A stretch of 64,000 bases of DNA from RDXT01 sp033765305 (lineage in GTDB: Bacteria > Bacteroidota > Bacteroidia > J057), in NCBI GenBank assembly GCA_033765305.1, contig JANRID010000007.1:62001-126000 (forward strand). The letters are read 5' to 3'. The notes beneath the pieces were generated by a model. It searched no databases, was not told where the DNA came from, and saw only the letters and a list, made by a program, of their open reading frames with translations. Position numbers and translations under genes: made by a program. Below are positions 56,380-64,000 of the stretch, piece after piece (the first letter of the stretch is position 1; the number at the start of each line of letters is the position of its first letter).

Positions 56380-57681
56380 AAGGGCCTGCGGCAGGTCTTC
56401 GGGCCGCCGTGTCGTGATGTTGACCAGCTGAAACGGCGCTTCGCCGCGCAGGACCTCCATGCGCCACGCCCAGTTGCCGGCGGTCTGCATGCGGCCGTTG
56501 CTGTACCACCAGGCCGTGGAAAGCCGCTGCCCGTCCCGGACCAGCTCTGCCGTATAGTAGGGCCGGCCTGGCCCGGCACTGCGCTCCTGAATACGCCGGA
56601 GCTCGTATCCCTCTGATTTCCAGCAGATCATGGGCGTATGATCGGACACCCAGGGCGGCACCGCAGCCTTGACATAGACGAGTTCGTCCGCCGTGCTCAG
56701 CTTGGCGATCCCGCCGGGCAGCTGCTCCTGCCGGTACTCCGCTGCGGGATAGGCCCGGAGGTCCGGCTGCGGGGCAGGCGGCGGCTGCCAGGCGCCCGTA
56801 AGCCCGAATGCGCAGCAGCAGGCGGTCAGCAGCCAGGCACCGCCGGCAGACGCTTTCGCTACGGGCCGGGGCGCCGCAGGCGCCTTGCGCCGGGCGCTCC
56901 AGTACAGCAGCGCGCCGAGCGGCCCCAGGCCGTACATCAGCAGATACAGCATGCCCACCGCCCCGTGTGCGGGCGCTTCCGGCGGCAGCCGGAACAGCAC
57001 CAGCGTCACGATCCGGGCCAGATTGGCCGCCAGCAGGCAGAGCAACGCGCCCGACAGCAGCAGCGCAGCCTGCGGCAGCGCATACGGGCGGCCCCGCCGC
57101 TCCCCGGCCATGGCGATCAGCGCCAGCCCCAGGACCAGCCCGGTGGTGACATTGTTGAAGCCTGCGCAGGACAGATCTACCGAAAATGCTTCGCCGTCCA
57201 CCAGGAAGGTATTGCCCTGCACCTCCACCGGCAGCCCGCCAGCCCGGAGCACCGCTCCCGCATAGGCGCTGAAGCGCATCCGCAGCGGGAACGTGCTCAC
57301 GTCGATCAGCAGGTCCGGCACCGGAGAAAGCAGCACCATCCACCCCAGCGGCAGCCAGCTGCTGCGGCCGAAGAGATGCGCGCTCCAGAGCCAGAGCGCC
57401 GAGCAGGCCCCCAGGAAGAAAAACACCCGCATGTGCAGCAGCAGAAACAGCCCCCAGGCTGCCAGACCGATCAGCAGCGGCCAGAGCGGGCGGACCCCGC
57501 CCGGCACCGGTTTCCAGACCAGCGGCAGAATCAGCAGGCACAGCCAGAGCCGCAGATTCCCGTAGATATAGGCATGCAGGGCCGGCCAGGCCGAAACGGC
57601 CAGCAGCGCCAGGCCGGCTGCCGCCGGCCCGTAGCTCCGCAGCCAGGGGCTCCGGAGCACCGGGAGCGCCCAGCCGGTCAT
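56314..57681 (-). CDS. xrtN: Exosortase XrtN
   Basis: The ATG at 57681, overlapping the stop of the VIT gene by four bases, gives 455 residues. The N-terminal 310 residues hold eight or more transmembrane helices with the exosortase triad in order: Cys172 in VDLSCAGFNN, Arg223 in AANLARIVTL and His239 in APAHGAVGM. The C-terminal 140 residues are a soluble extracytoplasmic domain. Exosortases cleave and reattach proteins carrying PEP-CTERM-type tails at the membrane. In Bacteroidota, XrtN occurs beside a VIT-domain protein, exactly as here. Its 3' end overlaps the DUF1361 gene antisense. Confidence 0.9.
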   Translation of the reverse strand: MTGWALPVLRSPWLRSYGPAAAGLALLAVSAWPALHAYIYGNLRLWLCLLILPLVWKPVPGGVRPLWPLLIGLAAWGLFLLLHMRVFFFLGACSALWLWSAHLFGRSSWLPLGWMVLLSPVPDLLIDVSTFPLRMRFSAYAGAVLRAGGLPVEVQGNTFLVDGEAFSVDLSCAGFNNVTTGLVLGLALIAMAGERRGRPYALPQAALLLSGALLCLLAANLARIVTLVLFRLPPEAPAHGAVGMLYLLMYGLGPLGALLYWSARRKAPAAPRPVAKASAGGAWLLTACCCAFGLTGAWQPPPAPQPDLRAYPAAEYRQEQLPGGIAKLSTADELVYVKAAVPPWVSDHTPMICWKSEGYELRRIQERSAGPGRPYYTAELVRDGQRLSTAWWYSNGRMQTAGNWAWRMEVLRGEAPFQLVNITTRRPEDLPQALSRWLPPVPCGVEGEEQQAEYD

Positions 57682-60170
57682 GCGAACCGGCGTTTGAGAT
57701 AGTAGCCCGCCACCAGCAGGGCTGTGAGCAGGATCAGCGCCCATTCATGGGGCTCCGGCACCGCGCCTTCATTGCTCCACGAGGCATTGCCCAGGGTGTC
57801 CTGGTTTTCGCCGATGCCGAAGCGCTCGTAGTCGGCCTGAGATTCCAGCACCACCAGGCTGGAGACCGGCGACACGATGTAGGCGGATTCGGCTTCGCGA
57901 ATCCATTGCTCTTCCAGCCGCTCCCGGTCGAAGTACTGCCGCCCGATGAGCTGCATGAGGTGGCCGTAGGACCAGAGCCGGGCCAGATGATCCGGGGCGG
58001 AGCCGCCTGCGGCGGAATCCGGCTGCCGGTCCAGCAGGATGCCGGCATCGGCCAGCGCGATCTGGCCGGGCGCAAGCTGCGGCTCCGGAAATACGCCGGC
58101 GGCCAGCCAGCGGCCCAGCTGCTCCGCATCTGCCTCCGCGTAGCGGATGGCTCCGGTCTCGCGCAGGGTGCGCAGCAGCGCGTGATCGCCCGGATTCAGA
58201 TTCACCCAATGCAGCTGCCCCCCGCCGAGCAGGAAGGGCTCCAGCGCCTGCACAAACGGCGTATGCTCCAGGTCGCTGAGCAGCGGCGTCTGCAGCGCCG
58301 TCTTGGAAATCACCAGCGCCGCCTGCGGCGCAGGAATCTCATGAAGCGGCAGCACGCTGAAATTCAGCGCAGAAAGCTGATCATAGCTGCTGCGCAGCTG
58401 CTCCTCCTGCAGCACGCGGACCGGATGCGGCATACATACGTACACCTCGCGGTCCTTCACCAGTTCCCAGACGCGCCGGGTTTCCGGCCAGGTCCAGGAG
58501 CGGTTGAGGTCCAGCACCACGCGCCCGGGCCGGAAGGGCTGCTCCTGCACCTCCAGGGGCCGGGCCTGGTAGCGGTAGCCGCCGAAGGAAAAAGTTTCCG
58601 AAGCGGGTGCCTCCGCCGGGAAGCGCAGCGTCCAGTCCGGATTGTACAGGCCGCTGTAGGTAAGCATTCCATCTTCCCGGCGCCAGTTGACCGGTGCCTG
58701 CACCGCATCCGGCGCGGCAGTCTGCACCCGGATGCGGGCCGGCGTCGCATACAGGCTGGGCCCTTCGAGCCACACGGGCTCCAGCAGCAGCTCCCCGTCC
58801 CGGAGAGCCATCGGCACTGTGACCCCGATCCTGAACTTGCGCTTTTCTTCCGGCGTGCAGGGAAATACCGTCACCGTCAGACGGTTGCCTTCCTGCCAGT
58901 GCAGCAGCGCCGGGTCCCGGCGCTCGATCCCGACGATGGCTTCGTAGGCGCTGTCGGCCTTCGAGCGGGTGGTGAGGCGCGAGCGCGACTCCTCCCCGTT
59001 GATCCACAGCGACAGCGATGTCGCGGTGCCGCCCTGCGGCAGGTGGAAGGTGTACACCGCCTCCTGCTCGCCCGAATGCTGCTCTGCCGTATGCTCGATC
59101 TCGATGAGCTGCTCCACATAGGCCATGCGGTACGCCGGCCAGGCCTGGATCTGCGTCTCCACGGAGGCCGTCCGCAGCTGGTCGCCGCTCCAGAGGCGGC
59201 GGTGCGTCATGTGCCGCGCATCGTAGCGGCTCTCGAACAGGCGGAGCATGGTCTCCGGATCCGTATCCAGCTGGCCGAAGAGCGCAACCGCACACACCGC
59301 CAGCGGCTCATGCACCTCGAATTCGCGGGCGACGAGGCTCCCGAACAGATCCAGGTTCCAGAAGCCTTCCTGCTGGCGCACGCCGCTCAGCAGCACATAT
59401 TCCGTAAACGCGCCGTCCGGGATGCGCTGGCTCAGGTGCACCCACTCGGGCAGCAGCGGCTCCGCCTGGGCCTGAAAGTCCGTGTGCGCCGCGCGGATAT
59501 CGCCCTGAATCTGCCCCCAATGCGCCGTAAAGGCTGCCAGCAGCATCATCGGCACCAGCACGCCGGCCCAGAACAGGCGCCGCCCCGGCCGGTCGTCGCC
59601 CATCCGGCGCAGGAGCAGGAGGTATTCGATCAGAAACCAGACCGGCACCGTCGCATGCAGCGAAAGCCCCAGGGCAATCGAAGCCGGGATGGCAATGAGA
59701 ATCAGCGGCCCCAGATAGATGGTCATGTACAGGGCCAGCACGGCGCTTGCGCCTGCCGCCGTGTACACCGTGTAGCGCAGCCACTCGGGCAGCGAGGCCC
59801 GGAACGGCATGATCAGCAGCACGGCATGCATGCCGATCACGTACCCCTTCAGCCAGGGCGCATAGGGCGCAAATACCCGGATCTCGCTCATATTCAGCAG
59901 GTGCGCGCTGAGGGAAAAGGCCGTCAGCGCCAGCGCGTAGTTCAGTTCGTGGCCCGCCGCGAACCGCCGCCAGCCGTGCTTCCGGAGGTGAATGCCCAGG
60001 ATCAGGATGAAATACACCGCCGAAATGATGAACGCGGCCATGAACGGCCCCATTTCATGCACCATTTCCTGTTCGGTCAGGAAGGACGCGCCGAGGAACA
60101 GTCCCAGGTTCAGCAGGACTGCCAGCACTCCGCCGAGCGTTCCTGAATCGATGTGCTGCCGCATAGCCAT
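57678..60170 (-). CDS. XrtN-system VIT-domain membrane protein with PEP-CTERM-like tail
   Basis: This 830-residue protein starts with about seven transmembrane helices (residues 12-230). A VIT-type domain follows (about 345-470, with YTFHLPQGGTATSLSLWING and EAIVGIERRDPALLHW), then a long extracytoplasmic part. The last 27 residues read VPEPHEWALILL, a hydrophobic stretch and LKRRFA, which is the classic PEP-CTERM layout of PEP motif, helix and basic end. It is thus the likely substrate of the exosortase encoded immediately downstream, whose start codon overlaps its stop. The function is unknown. Confidence 0.9.
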   Translation of the reverse strand: MAMRQHIDSGTLGGVLAVLLNLGLFLGASFLTEQEMVHEMGPFMAAFIISAVYFILILGIHLRKHGWRRFAAGHELNYALALTAFSLSAHLLNMSEIRVFAPYAPWLKGYVIGMHAVLLIMPFRASLPEWLRYTVYTAAGASAVLALYMTIYLGPLILIAIPASIALGLSLHATVPVWFLIEYLLLLRRMGDDRPGRRLFWAGVLVPMMLLAAFTAHWGQIQGDIRAAHTDFQAQAEPLLPEWVHLSQRIPDGAFTEYVLLSGVRQQEGFWNLDLFGSLVAREFEVHEPLAVCAVALFGQLDTDPETMLRLFESRYDARHMTHRRLWSGDQLRTASVETQIQAWPAYRMAYVEQLIEIEHTAEQHSGEQEAVYTFHLPQGGTATSLSLWINGEESRSRLTTRSKADSAYEAIVGIERRDPALLHWQEGNRLTVTVFPCTPEEKRKFRIGVTVPMALRDGELLLEPVWLEGPSLYATPARIRVQTAAPDAVQAPVNWRREDGMLTYSGLYNPDWTLRFPAEAPASETFSFGGYRYQARPLEVQEQPFRPGRVVLDLNRSWTWPETRRVWELVKDREVYVCMPHPVRVLQEEQLRSSYDQLSALNFSVLPLHEIPAPQAALVISKTALQTPLLSDLEHTPFVQALEPFLLGGGQLHWVNLNPGDHALLRTLRETGAIRYAEADAEQLGRWLAAGVFPEPQLAPGQIALADAGILLDRQPDSAAGGSAPDHLARLWSYGHLMQLIGRQYFDRERLEEQWIREAESAYIVSPVSSLVVLESQADYERFGIGENQDTLGNASWSNEGAVPEPHEWALILLTALLVAGYYLKRRFA

Positions 60171-60181
60171 GATGTTTGATG

Positions 60182-60211
60182 CAAATTTATCAAAGAACTT
60201 TTAATTTCAAA
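60182..60211 (-). promoter_or_regulatory. Promoter of the VIT-xrtN operon
   Basis: On the minus strand TTTG (60208-60211) is followed after 18 bases by TAAATTTG (60182-60189), matching both Bacteroidota promoter boxes exactly. The ATG lies 11 bases downstream, leaving a leader of only a few bases. The surrounding 50 bases are strikingly AT-rich. Confidence 0.75.
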
Positions 60212-60239
60212 GTAAAATTTTAACTCGCCCGCGATGCAC

Positions 60240-60272
60240 AGCGCCCCGCCGGAACGGGTCCGGCGGGGCGCT
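60240..60272 (-). terminator. Terminator hairpin after the efflux adaptor gene
   Basis: AGCGCCCCGCCGGA (60240-60253) pairs perfectly with TCCGGCGGGGCGCT (60259-60272) over a five-base loop, starting 21 bases past the adaptor stop. There is no T run, so termination may be assisted, but it cleanly separates the efflux genes from the VIT-xrtN operon. Confidence 0.6.
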
Positions 60273-60293
60273 CAGGCCTGCGGCTGCGGCTCC

Positions 60294-61622
60294 TTACTGC
60301 GGCTTGGGGCCGCCGGCAGGCTGGGGATTGTTCTGCACCTTGACCGCGAGGCCATTCTTGAGCGTACGGGAAAGCACCGTGAAGGGCCCGGTCACGACTT
60401 CGTCGCCCGGCTGGAGGCCTTCCTGGATGTGGATGTACGCATCGTCGCGGATGCCCGTGACGACTTTGACCTTGGACACCTGGCCGTTTCCGTCGAGCTT
60501 GAACACCACCTCTTCGCCGCCTGCGTTGGGATTGGCATCGGGGCTGGCCGGGGCGGCCTTCGCGGTGCTGTCGCCGTCTTTGGGACGGAGGGTGACGGCC
60601 TGGATGGGAATGCTGAGGGCCTGCGGCTCCTGCTTGGTATAGATTTCCACCAGGGCGGTCATGCCGGGGCGGAAGGGGCTTTCGCCGGCTTTGGCCGAGG
60701 GTTCCTGCGCGTACGAGCGCGGATCGATGCGGACCTTGACCTCGAAGTTTGTCACCTGATCGGAGCTTTGCAGGCCGGCGGCCACCTTGGCGGAATAGGC
60801 GATCTCCGCGACCTGGCCGTAGAAGAGCTTGCCGGCGTAGGCATCCACCTCCACGCGGGCAGAATCGCCGATGCTGACATTGACGATGTCGTTTTCATTG
60901 ATTTCCACCACTACTTCCATGCTGCCGAGGTCGGCGATCTTGAGGATCTCGGTGCCGGCCATCTGCATGGTTCCCACGACGCGCTGGCCGAGTTCGACGC
61001 TGAGCTTGGTGAGGGTGCCGTCCATGGAGGCGTAGATATTGGTGCGGTCGAGGTTCTGGCGGGACTGCTTGCGGGTAGCCTCGGCGCTTTTGACCTGATA
61101 GAAGGCCGAGCGCACGTTGTATTTCGAGGCTTCCAGGTTGGAGCGGGAGACTGCGAATCTCAGCTGGGCATTTTCCAGCTCTGCCTGCGAAACCACCTGA
61201 TCCTTAAAGAGCTTCTGGGTGCGGGCCAGGCTTACGGAATCCTGGAGATAATTCGATTCGGCCTGGGCCTCGGAGGCCTGGGCCTGCAGGTAGGCAGCCT
61301 GGGTGCGGTTGAGCGAGGCCTCGGCCTGTTCGAGCTGGGCGCGGTAGTCGTCGGGGCGGATGGTGAGGAGCAGGTCGCCTTTTTTCACCTTCTGGCCCTC
61401 CCGGACCGCAATAAACACCACCTCGCCGGACACGTCGGGCGCCACCGGCACTTCGACGGTAGGCTGAATGGTGCCGGACTCCGTCACGCGGGCGAAGATG
61501 CTGCGCACTTCGGCTTTGCCGGTCTGGACTTCGATTTCAGGTTTTTTGCAAGCATTCAGGCCCAGGCCTGCCAGCAGAAGTATACTGAACAGGCGGCGGT
61601 AATGGGCAGAGTTTCCGGACAT
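60294..61622 (-). CDS. Efflux pump periplasmic adaptor lipoprotein (membrane fusion protein)
   Basis: The ATG at 61622 gives 442 residues with a lipoprotein signal (ILLLAGLGLNAC, Cys25). The lipoyl-like half-motifs are VAPDVSGEVVFIAVREGQKV and YASMDGTLTKLSVELGQRV, with a long alpha-hairpin between them (about 90-190), then beta-barrel and membrane-proximal domains. Adaptors of this kind link an inner membrane pump (MacB or RND) to a TolC channel. The TolC gene lies 80 bases upstream, but no pump gene follows. The C-terminus is Asn/Pro-rich. Confidence 0.92.
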   Translation of the reverse strand: MSGNSAHYRRLFSILLLAGLGLNACKKPEIEVQTGKAEVRSIFARVTESGTIQPTVEVPVAPDVSGEVVFIAVREGQKVKKGDLLLTIRPDDYRAQLEQAEASLNRTQAAYLQAQASEAQAESNYLQDSVSLARTQKLFKDQVVSQAELENAQLRFAVSRSNLEASKYNVRSAFYQVKSAEATRKQSRQNLDRTNIYASMDGTLTKLSVELGQRVVGTMQMAGTEILKIADLGSMEVVVEINENDIVNVSIGDSARVEVDAYAGKLFYGQVAEIAYSAKVAAGLQSSDQVTNFEVKVRIDPRSYAQEPSAKAGESPFRPGMTALVEIYTKQEPQALSIPIQAVTLRPKDGDSTAKAAPASPDANPNAGGEEVVFKLDGNGQVSKVKVVTGIRDDAYIHIQEGLQPGDEVVTGPFTVLSRTLKNGLAVKVQNNPQPAGGPKPQ

Positions 61623-61702
61623 ATCAGACAGTTGGAGTTGCGGGGGACGAAGGTAATACAATTTTCGAGCAGCGCCTCTGACAGAAGTCAGCGGCGGGCG
61701 GG

Positions 61703-63151
61703 TCAGAATCCGATGGGTTTTCCCTGGTAGAAATCCAGCACTTTGAGGCGGAAGATGTAGGTGTACTTCGCGCGGACGAGGTCGAAGCGGGCGCGGTTGA
61801 GGTTGTTTTTCGCCACGAGGTAATCGAGCGAATTGACGAGCCCCACATTGAACTGCCGGTCGATGTTCTGGAAGTTCAGGGTCGCGGCTTCGGTCTGGCG
61901 CCTGGTGGCGAGGTAGCTGCTGTAGGCGCCGCGGGCATCCACGTAGGCCTGCTGAATGGTCTGCTTCAGGTTCTGGCGCTGGATTTCGGCTGCGTACACT
62001 GCGTTCTGCTGCCCGATCTGCGCAAGTTCGAGGCTGGTTTTAGCCTGGCGTCGGTTGTAGATCGGCACATTGAGCCGCAGCGAGAGGGAGGCGCTGATGT
62101 TTTCGCCGATCTGCTCGAAGTAGCTGATGGGCGCAGTAACGGGAATGAGCTGGGGAATTTCGAGGGTTGCGGGCTGGTCGTTGATCTGGACCGGGATGGG
62201 ATTGCCGGGCAGCTCGGTGAACTCGCCCGTCTGGCCCCGGCGGCCGGAAGAGTAGCCGCTTCCTACCCCGGCCCCGAAGGAGAGGGTAGGATAATAGGCC
62301 CCTTTGGCCAGCTGCACATCCACCTCCGCAGCCTGCACGCTCAGGTCGGCGCTGCGGATAAAGGGCTGGGTATTTTCGGCCGACTTATACATGTCTGCGA
62401 GGGGCGAGGCCATAAATTCGCCTTCAGGATCCGGGAGGTCCACCCGCTCGATGGTAAAGGGCTCGGAGATATCCAGATTGAGCAGCTGCTGGAGGCTGAG
62501 GTAGGCCATTTCCAGCTGATTCTGCGCGGTGACCACATTAAGCTCCTCGGTCGAGATCTGGGCATCCACCTGGAGGAGGTCGGCGGGAGCGGCGGAGCCG
62601 GCTTCGACGAGCTTGCGGGTGCGCTCGCGCTGCTCTTTGGTAGAGGCCACCTGAAGGCGGGCGCTTTCGAGCAGCTCGGCATTCTGGAGGATCTGGAGGT
62701 AGGCCAGGGCGATGTTGAGCGCGAGGTCGTTTTCCTGCTGGTCGAGATCGGCGCGGGAGACGGCCAGGCCGAGTTCGTTGCGGCGGATGGTGTTGGTGAT
62801 GCGTCCGCCGGCATAGAGGTCCACCCCGGTGCTGAGGTTCACATCCGAAGTCAGGACGCTCTGCTGCTTGAGGGTGTTGGTGAAGGGGTCCACGAAGAAG
62901 CCGGAGCGGGAGAAGGCCGAAGCGCCGCCGTTGAGGTTGGGGAGGCGCCCGTCGCGGGCCTGTTCGAGGTTGGACTGGGCGGAGCTCATCCGCAGTTCGG
63001 CCTGTTTGAGGGCGAGGTTGCTGGTGCGGGCATGCTCCAGGCAGCGCTGCAGCGACCATACCGGGCCTGCGGCAGGCTGCGAGCGGGCGATCCCCGCCGC
63101 GAGCATCCAGCAGGATGCCCAGAGTACACGAAGGAGGGTCTTTCGATTCAT
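61703..63151 (-). CDS. TolC-family outer membrane efflux protein
   Basis: This 482-residue protein has a signal peptide (VLWASCWMLAAGIARSQ) and the two-fold repeated OEP layout. Long coiled helices such as NLALKQAELRMSSAQSNLEQ and LALNIALAYLQILQNAEL alternate with strand segments, and the second half (NVPIYNRRQAKTSLELAQIG) mirrors the first. It forms the trimeric exit duct for the adaptor encoded downstream. It is in the same direction as the adaptor and probably co-transcribed with it. Confidence 0.93.
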   Translation of the reverse strand: MNRKTLLRVLWASCWMLAAGIARSQPAAGPVWSLQRCLEHARTSNLALKQAELRMSSAQSNLEQARDGRLPNLNGGASAFSRSGFFVDPFTNTLKQQSVLTSDVNLSTGVDLYAGGRITNTIRRNELGLAVSRADLDQQENDLALNIALAYLQILQNAELLESARLQVASTKEQRERTRKLVEAGSAAPADLLQVDAQISTEELNVVTAQNQLEMAYLSLQQLLNLDISEPFTIERVDLPDPEGEFMASPLADMYKSAENTQPFIRSADLSVQAAEVDVQLAKGAYYPTLSFGAGVGSGYSSGRRGQTGEFTELPGNPIPVQINDQPATLEIPQLIPVTAPISYFEQIGENISASLSLRLNVPIYNRRQAKTSLELAQIGQQNAVYAAEIQRQNLKQTIQQAYVDARGAYSSYLATRRQTEAATLNFQNIDRQFNVGLVNSLDYLVAKNNLNRARFDLVRAKYTYIFRLKVLDFYQGKPIGF

Positions 63152-63259
63152 AGGGGTATGGGAAATGCCGGGCTTACCGGCTGCAAATTTGTACGGCTGG
63201 GAAGGGATAAGGTGAGGCAGCAGCCGGAATTTCCGGCAAATTGCCCAAAATAATCGGCA

Positions 63260-63937
63260 TCATTCCGCAGGCGGATCCAGATAGATGACCTCGTGCACCC
63301 AGCTCAGGCTCCGCAGGTAGGACTGGGTCAGGGGCCGGATCTGCGAATCCAGCTCGAATACGAGCTTGGCCGTGTCATGCTTGCCGCTGCGGTTGACGGT
63401 GAGGGTGCCGATATTGACCTGCTCGTGGGCCACCACGCTGCTGATGAAGGCCACGCTGCCGTGGGTATCGCGGGCGGTGACGATGAGCACCGGCGACTGG
63501 GCGGAGAAATTGCAGCTGAACCCGTCGAGGGAGACGATGGAGATCAGGCCGCCGCCGCGCGAGATGCCGAGCACCTGCATGGAGCGCCCCCCGCCGTCCA
63601 TCTGGATGCGGATGGCATTGGGATGGAGGTCGGCGGCATTGAATACGGCCTTGAACTGATAGAGCAGGCCGGCCTCGCGGGCATGGACGGGCGCCTCGCG
63701 GATGCGCTCGTCGTCGGGGCGCATATCCAGCAGGCCGGCCAGGATGGCGCGGTCGCTGCCGTGGCCCTCGTAGGTGCGGGAGAAGGAGTTGTAGAAGGTG
63801 ATGACCGCCTGCGCGGGCTGTGCGCCGAAGAGGTGGCGGGCGGCACGCCCGATCCGGGCCACCCCGGCCGTGTGCGAGCTGGAAGGCCCGATCATCACCG
63901 GGCCGATCATATCGAAGATGCTGCTGCGTTCTGCCAT
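63260..63937 (-). CDS. sdaAB: L-serine ammonia-lyase, iron-sulfur-dependent, beta subunit
   Basis: The ATG at 63937 gives 225 residues starting MAERSSIFDMIGPVMIGPSS, the hallmark N-terminus of the beta chain, with SSHTAGVARIG following. GHGSDRAILAGLLDM and the ISRGGGLISI segment match SdaAB. The C-terminal 75 residues form an ACT domain (VLIVTARDTHGSVAFISSVV). The alpha chain, which carries the iron-sulfur cluster ligands, is not in the window and would be expected next to it beyond the right or left edge of the gene set. The enzyme deaminates serine to pyruvate. Confidence 0.93.
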   Translation of the reverse strand: MAERSSIFDMIGPVMIGPSSSHTAGVARIGRAARHLFGAQPAQAVITFYNSFSRTYEGHGSDRAILAGLLDMRPDDERIREAPVHAREAGLLYQFKAVFNAADLHPNAIRIQMDGGGRSMQVLGISRGGGLISIVSLDGFSCNFSAQSPVLIVTARDTHGSVAFISSVVAHEQVNIGTLTVNRSGKHDTAKLVFELDSQIRPLTQSYLRSLSWVHEVIYLDPPAE

Positions 63938-64000
63938 AAGACGAGAAGAATGAGGGGGCAAAAGATTTCAGCGGAAAAATCAGGCCGGCGGTAGGGTATT
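63938..64000. other. Right edge of the window
   Basis: The last 63 bases are non-coding. On the minus strand ATCTTTTG lies about 26 bases upstream of the serine dehydratase start and is one base away from a TAnnTTTG -7 box. Confidence 0.3.

Noticed and set aside
57747..60146. 799-codon plus-strand frame opposite the VIT gene
   Set aside because: It is a shadow of the VIT-domain gene; the minus-strand product has a clear domain order and sorting tail.

Overview
The window comes from a GC-rich member of the Bacteroidota, most likely of the Saprospiria/Chitinophagia kind. Three things support this: a complete type IX secretion (gliding) core locus, three large proteins ending in type IX C-terminal sorting domains, and promoters built as TTTG plus about 19 bases plus TAnnTTTG. 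Several -7 boxes lie only 4-11 bases before the start codon, which suggests very short or leaderless transcripts.

Layout: 1-8.8 kb holds the tail of an unknown gene, a candidate small transcript with an intrinsic terminator, a very large secreted PQQ-type dehydrogenase/diheme cytochrome protein, and a four-gene operon alternating small barrel-like outer membrane proteins with lipoprotein hydrolases. That operon lies between two perfect 51-bp direct repeats made of the 3' end of the dehydrogenase gene. It therefore looks like a small integrated, non-autonomous element; it is the most unusual structure in the window. 8.8-14 kb holds ppc and a GH95-like glycosidase. 14-22 kb holds two neighbouring secreted propeller proteins: a 2110-residue one with about 27 repeats and a 500-residue delta-60 one. 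22-27.6 kb holds a P-loop ATPase with a PD-(D/E)XK nuclease domain, an OmpA-type protein with the PorE-like domain order, and an HD hydrolase with a degenerate kinase-like C-terminus.

27.6-34.7 kb holds purS, the tightly overlapping gmk-nadD-pssA operon, a VWA protein, a methyltransferase, a DUF2147 protein, a HAD phosphatase and an SDR-type threonine dehydrogenase. 34.8-45 kb holds glgA-DUF4270-glmS divergent from panC and panD, with a large hybrid sensor kinase between the two pan genes, then an MBL hydrolase and a LOG-family protein. 45.1-51 kb is the type IX locus (PorP/SprF, gldK, gldL, gldM, gldN), followed by hemD and a DUF4271 protein with an extra N-terminal domain.

53.5-64 kb holds tRNA-Ser and tRNA-Glu on opposite strands with their terminators, a DinB protein, a COG4299 acyltransferase family protein, a DUF1361 protein, the XrtN exosortase with its VIT-domain partner (which itself ends in a PEP-CTERM-like signal), an efflux adaptor with a TolC partner, and the beta chain of an iron-sulfur L-serine dehydratase. 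The window thus encodes two protein sorting routes: type IX with its CTD substrates, and a dedicated exosortase/VIT pair. No CRISPR array, rRNA, transposase or integrase was seen.
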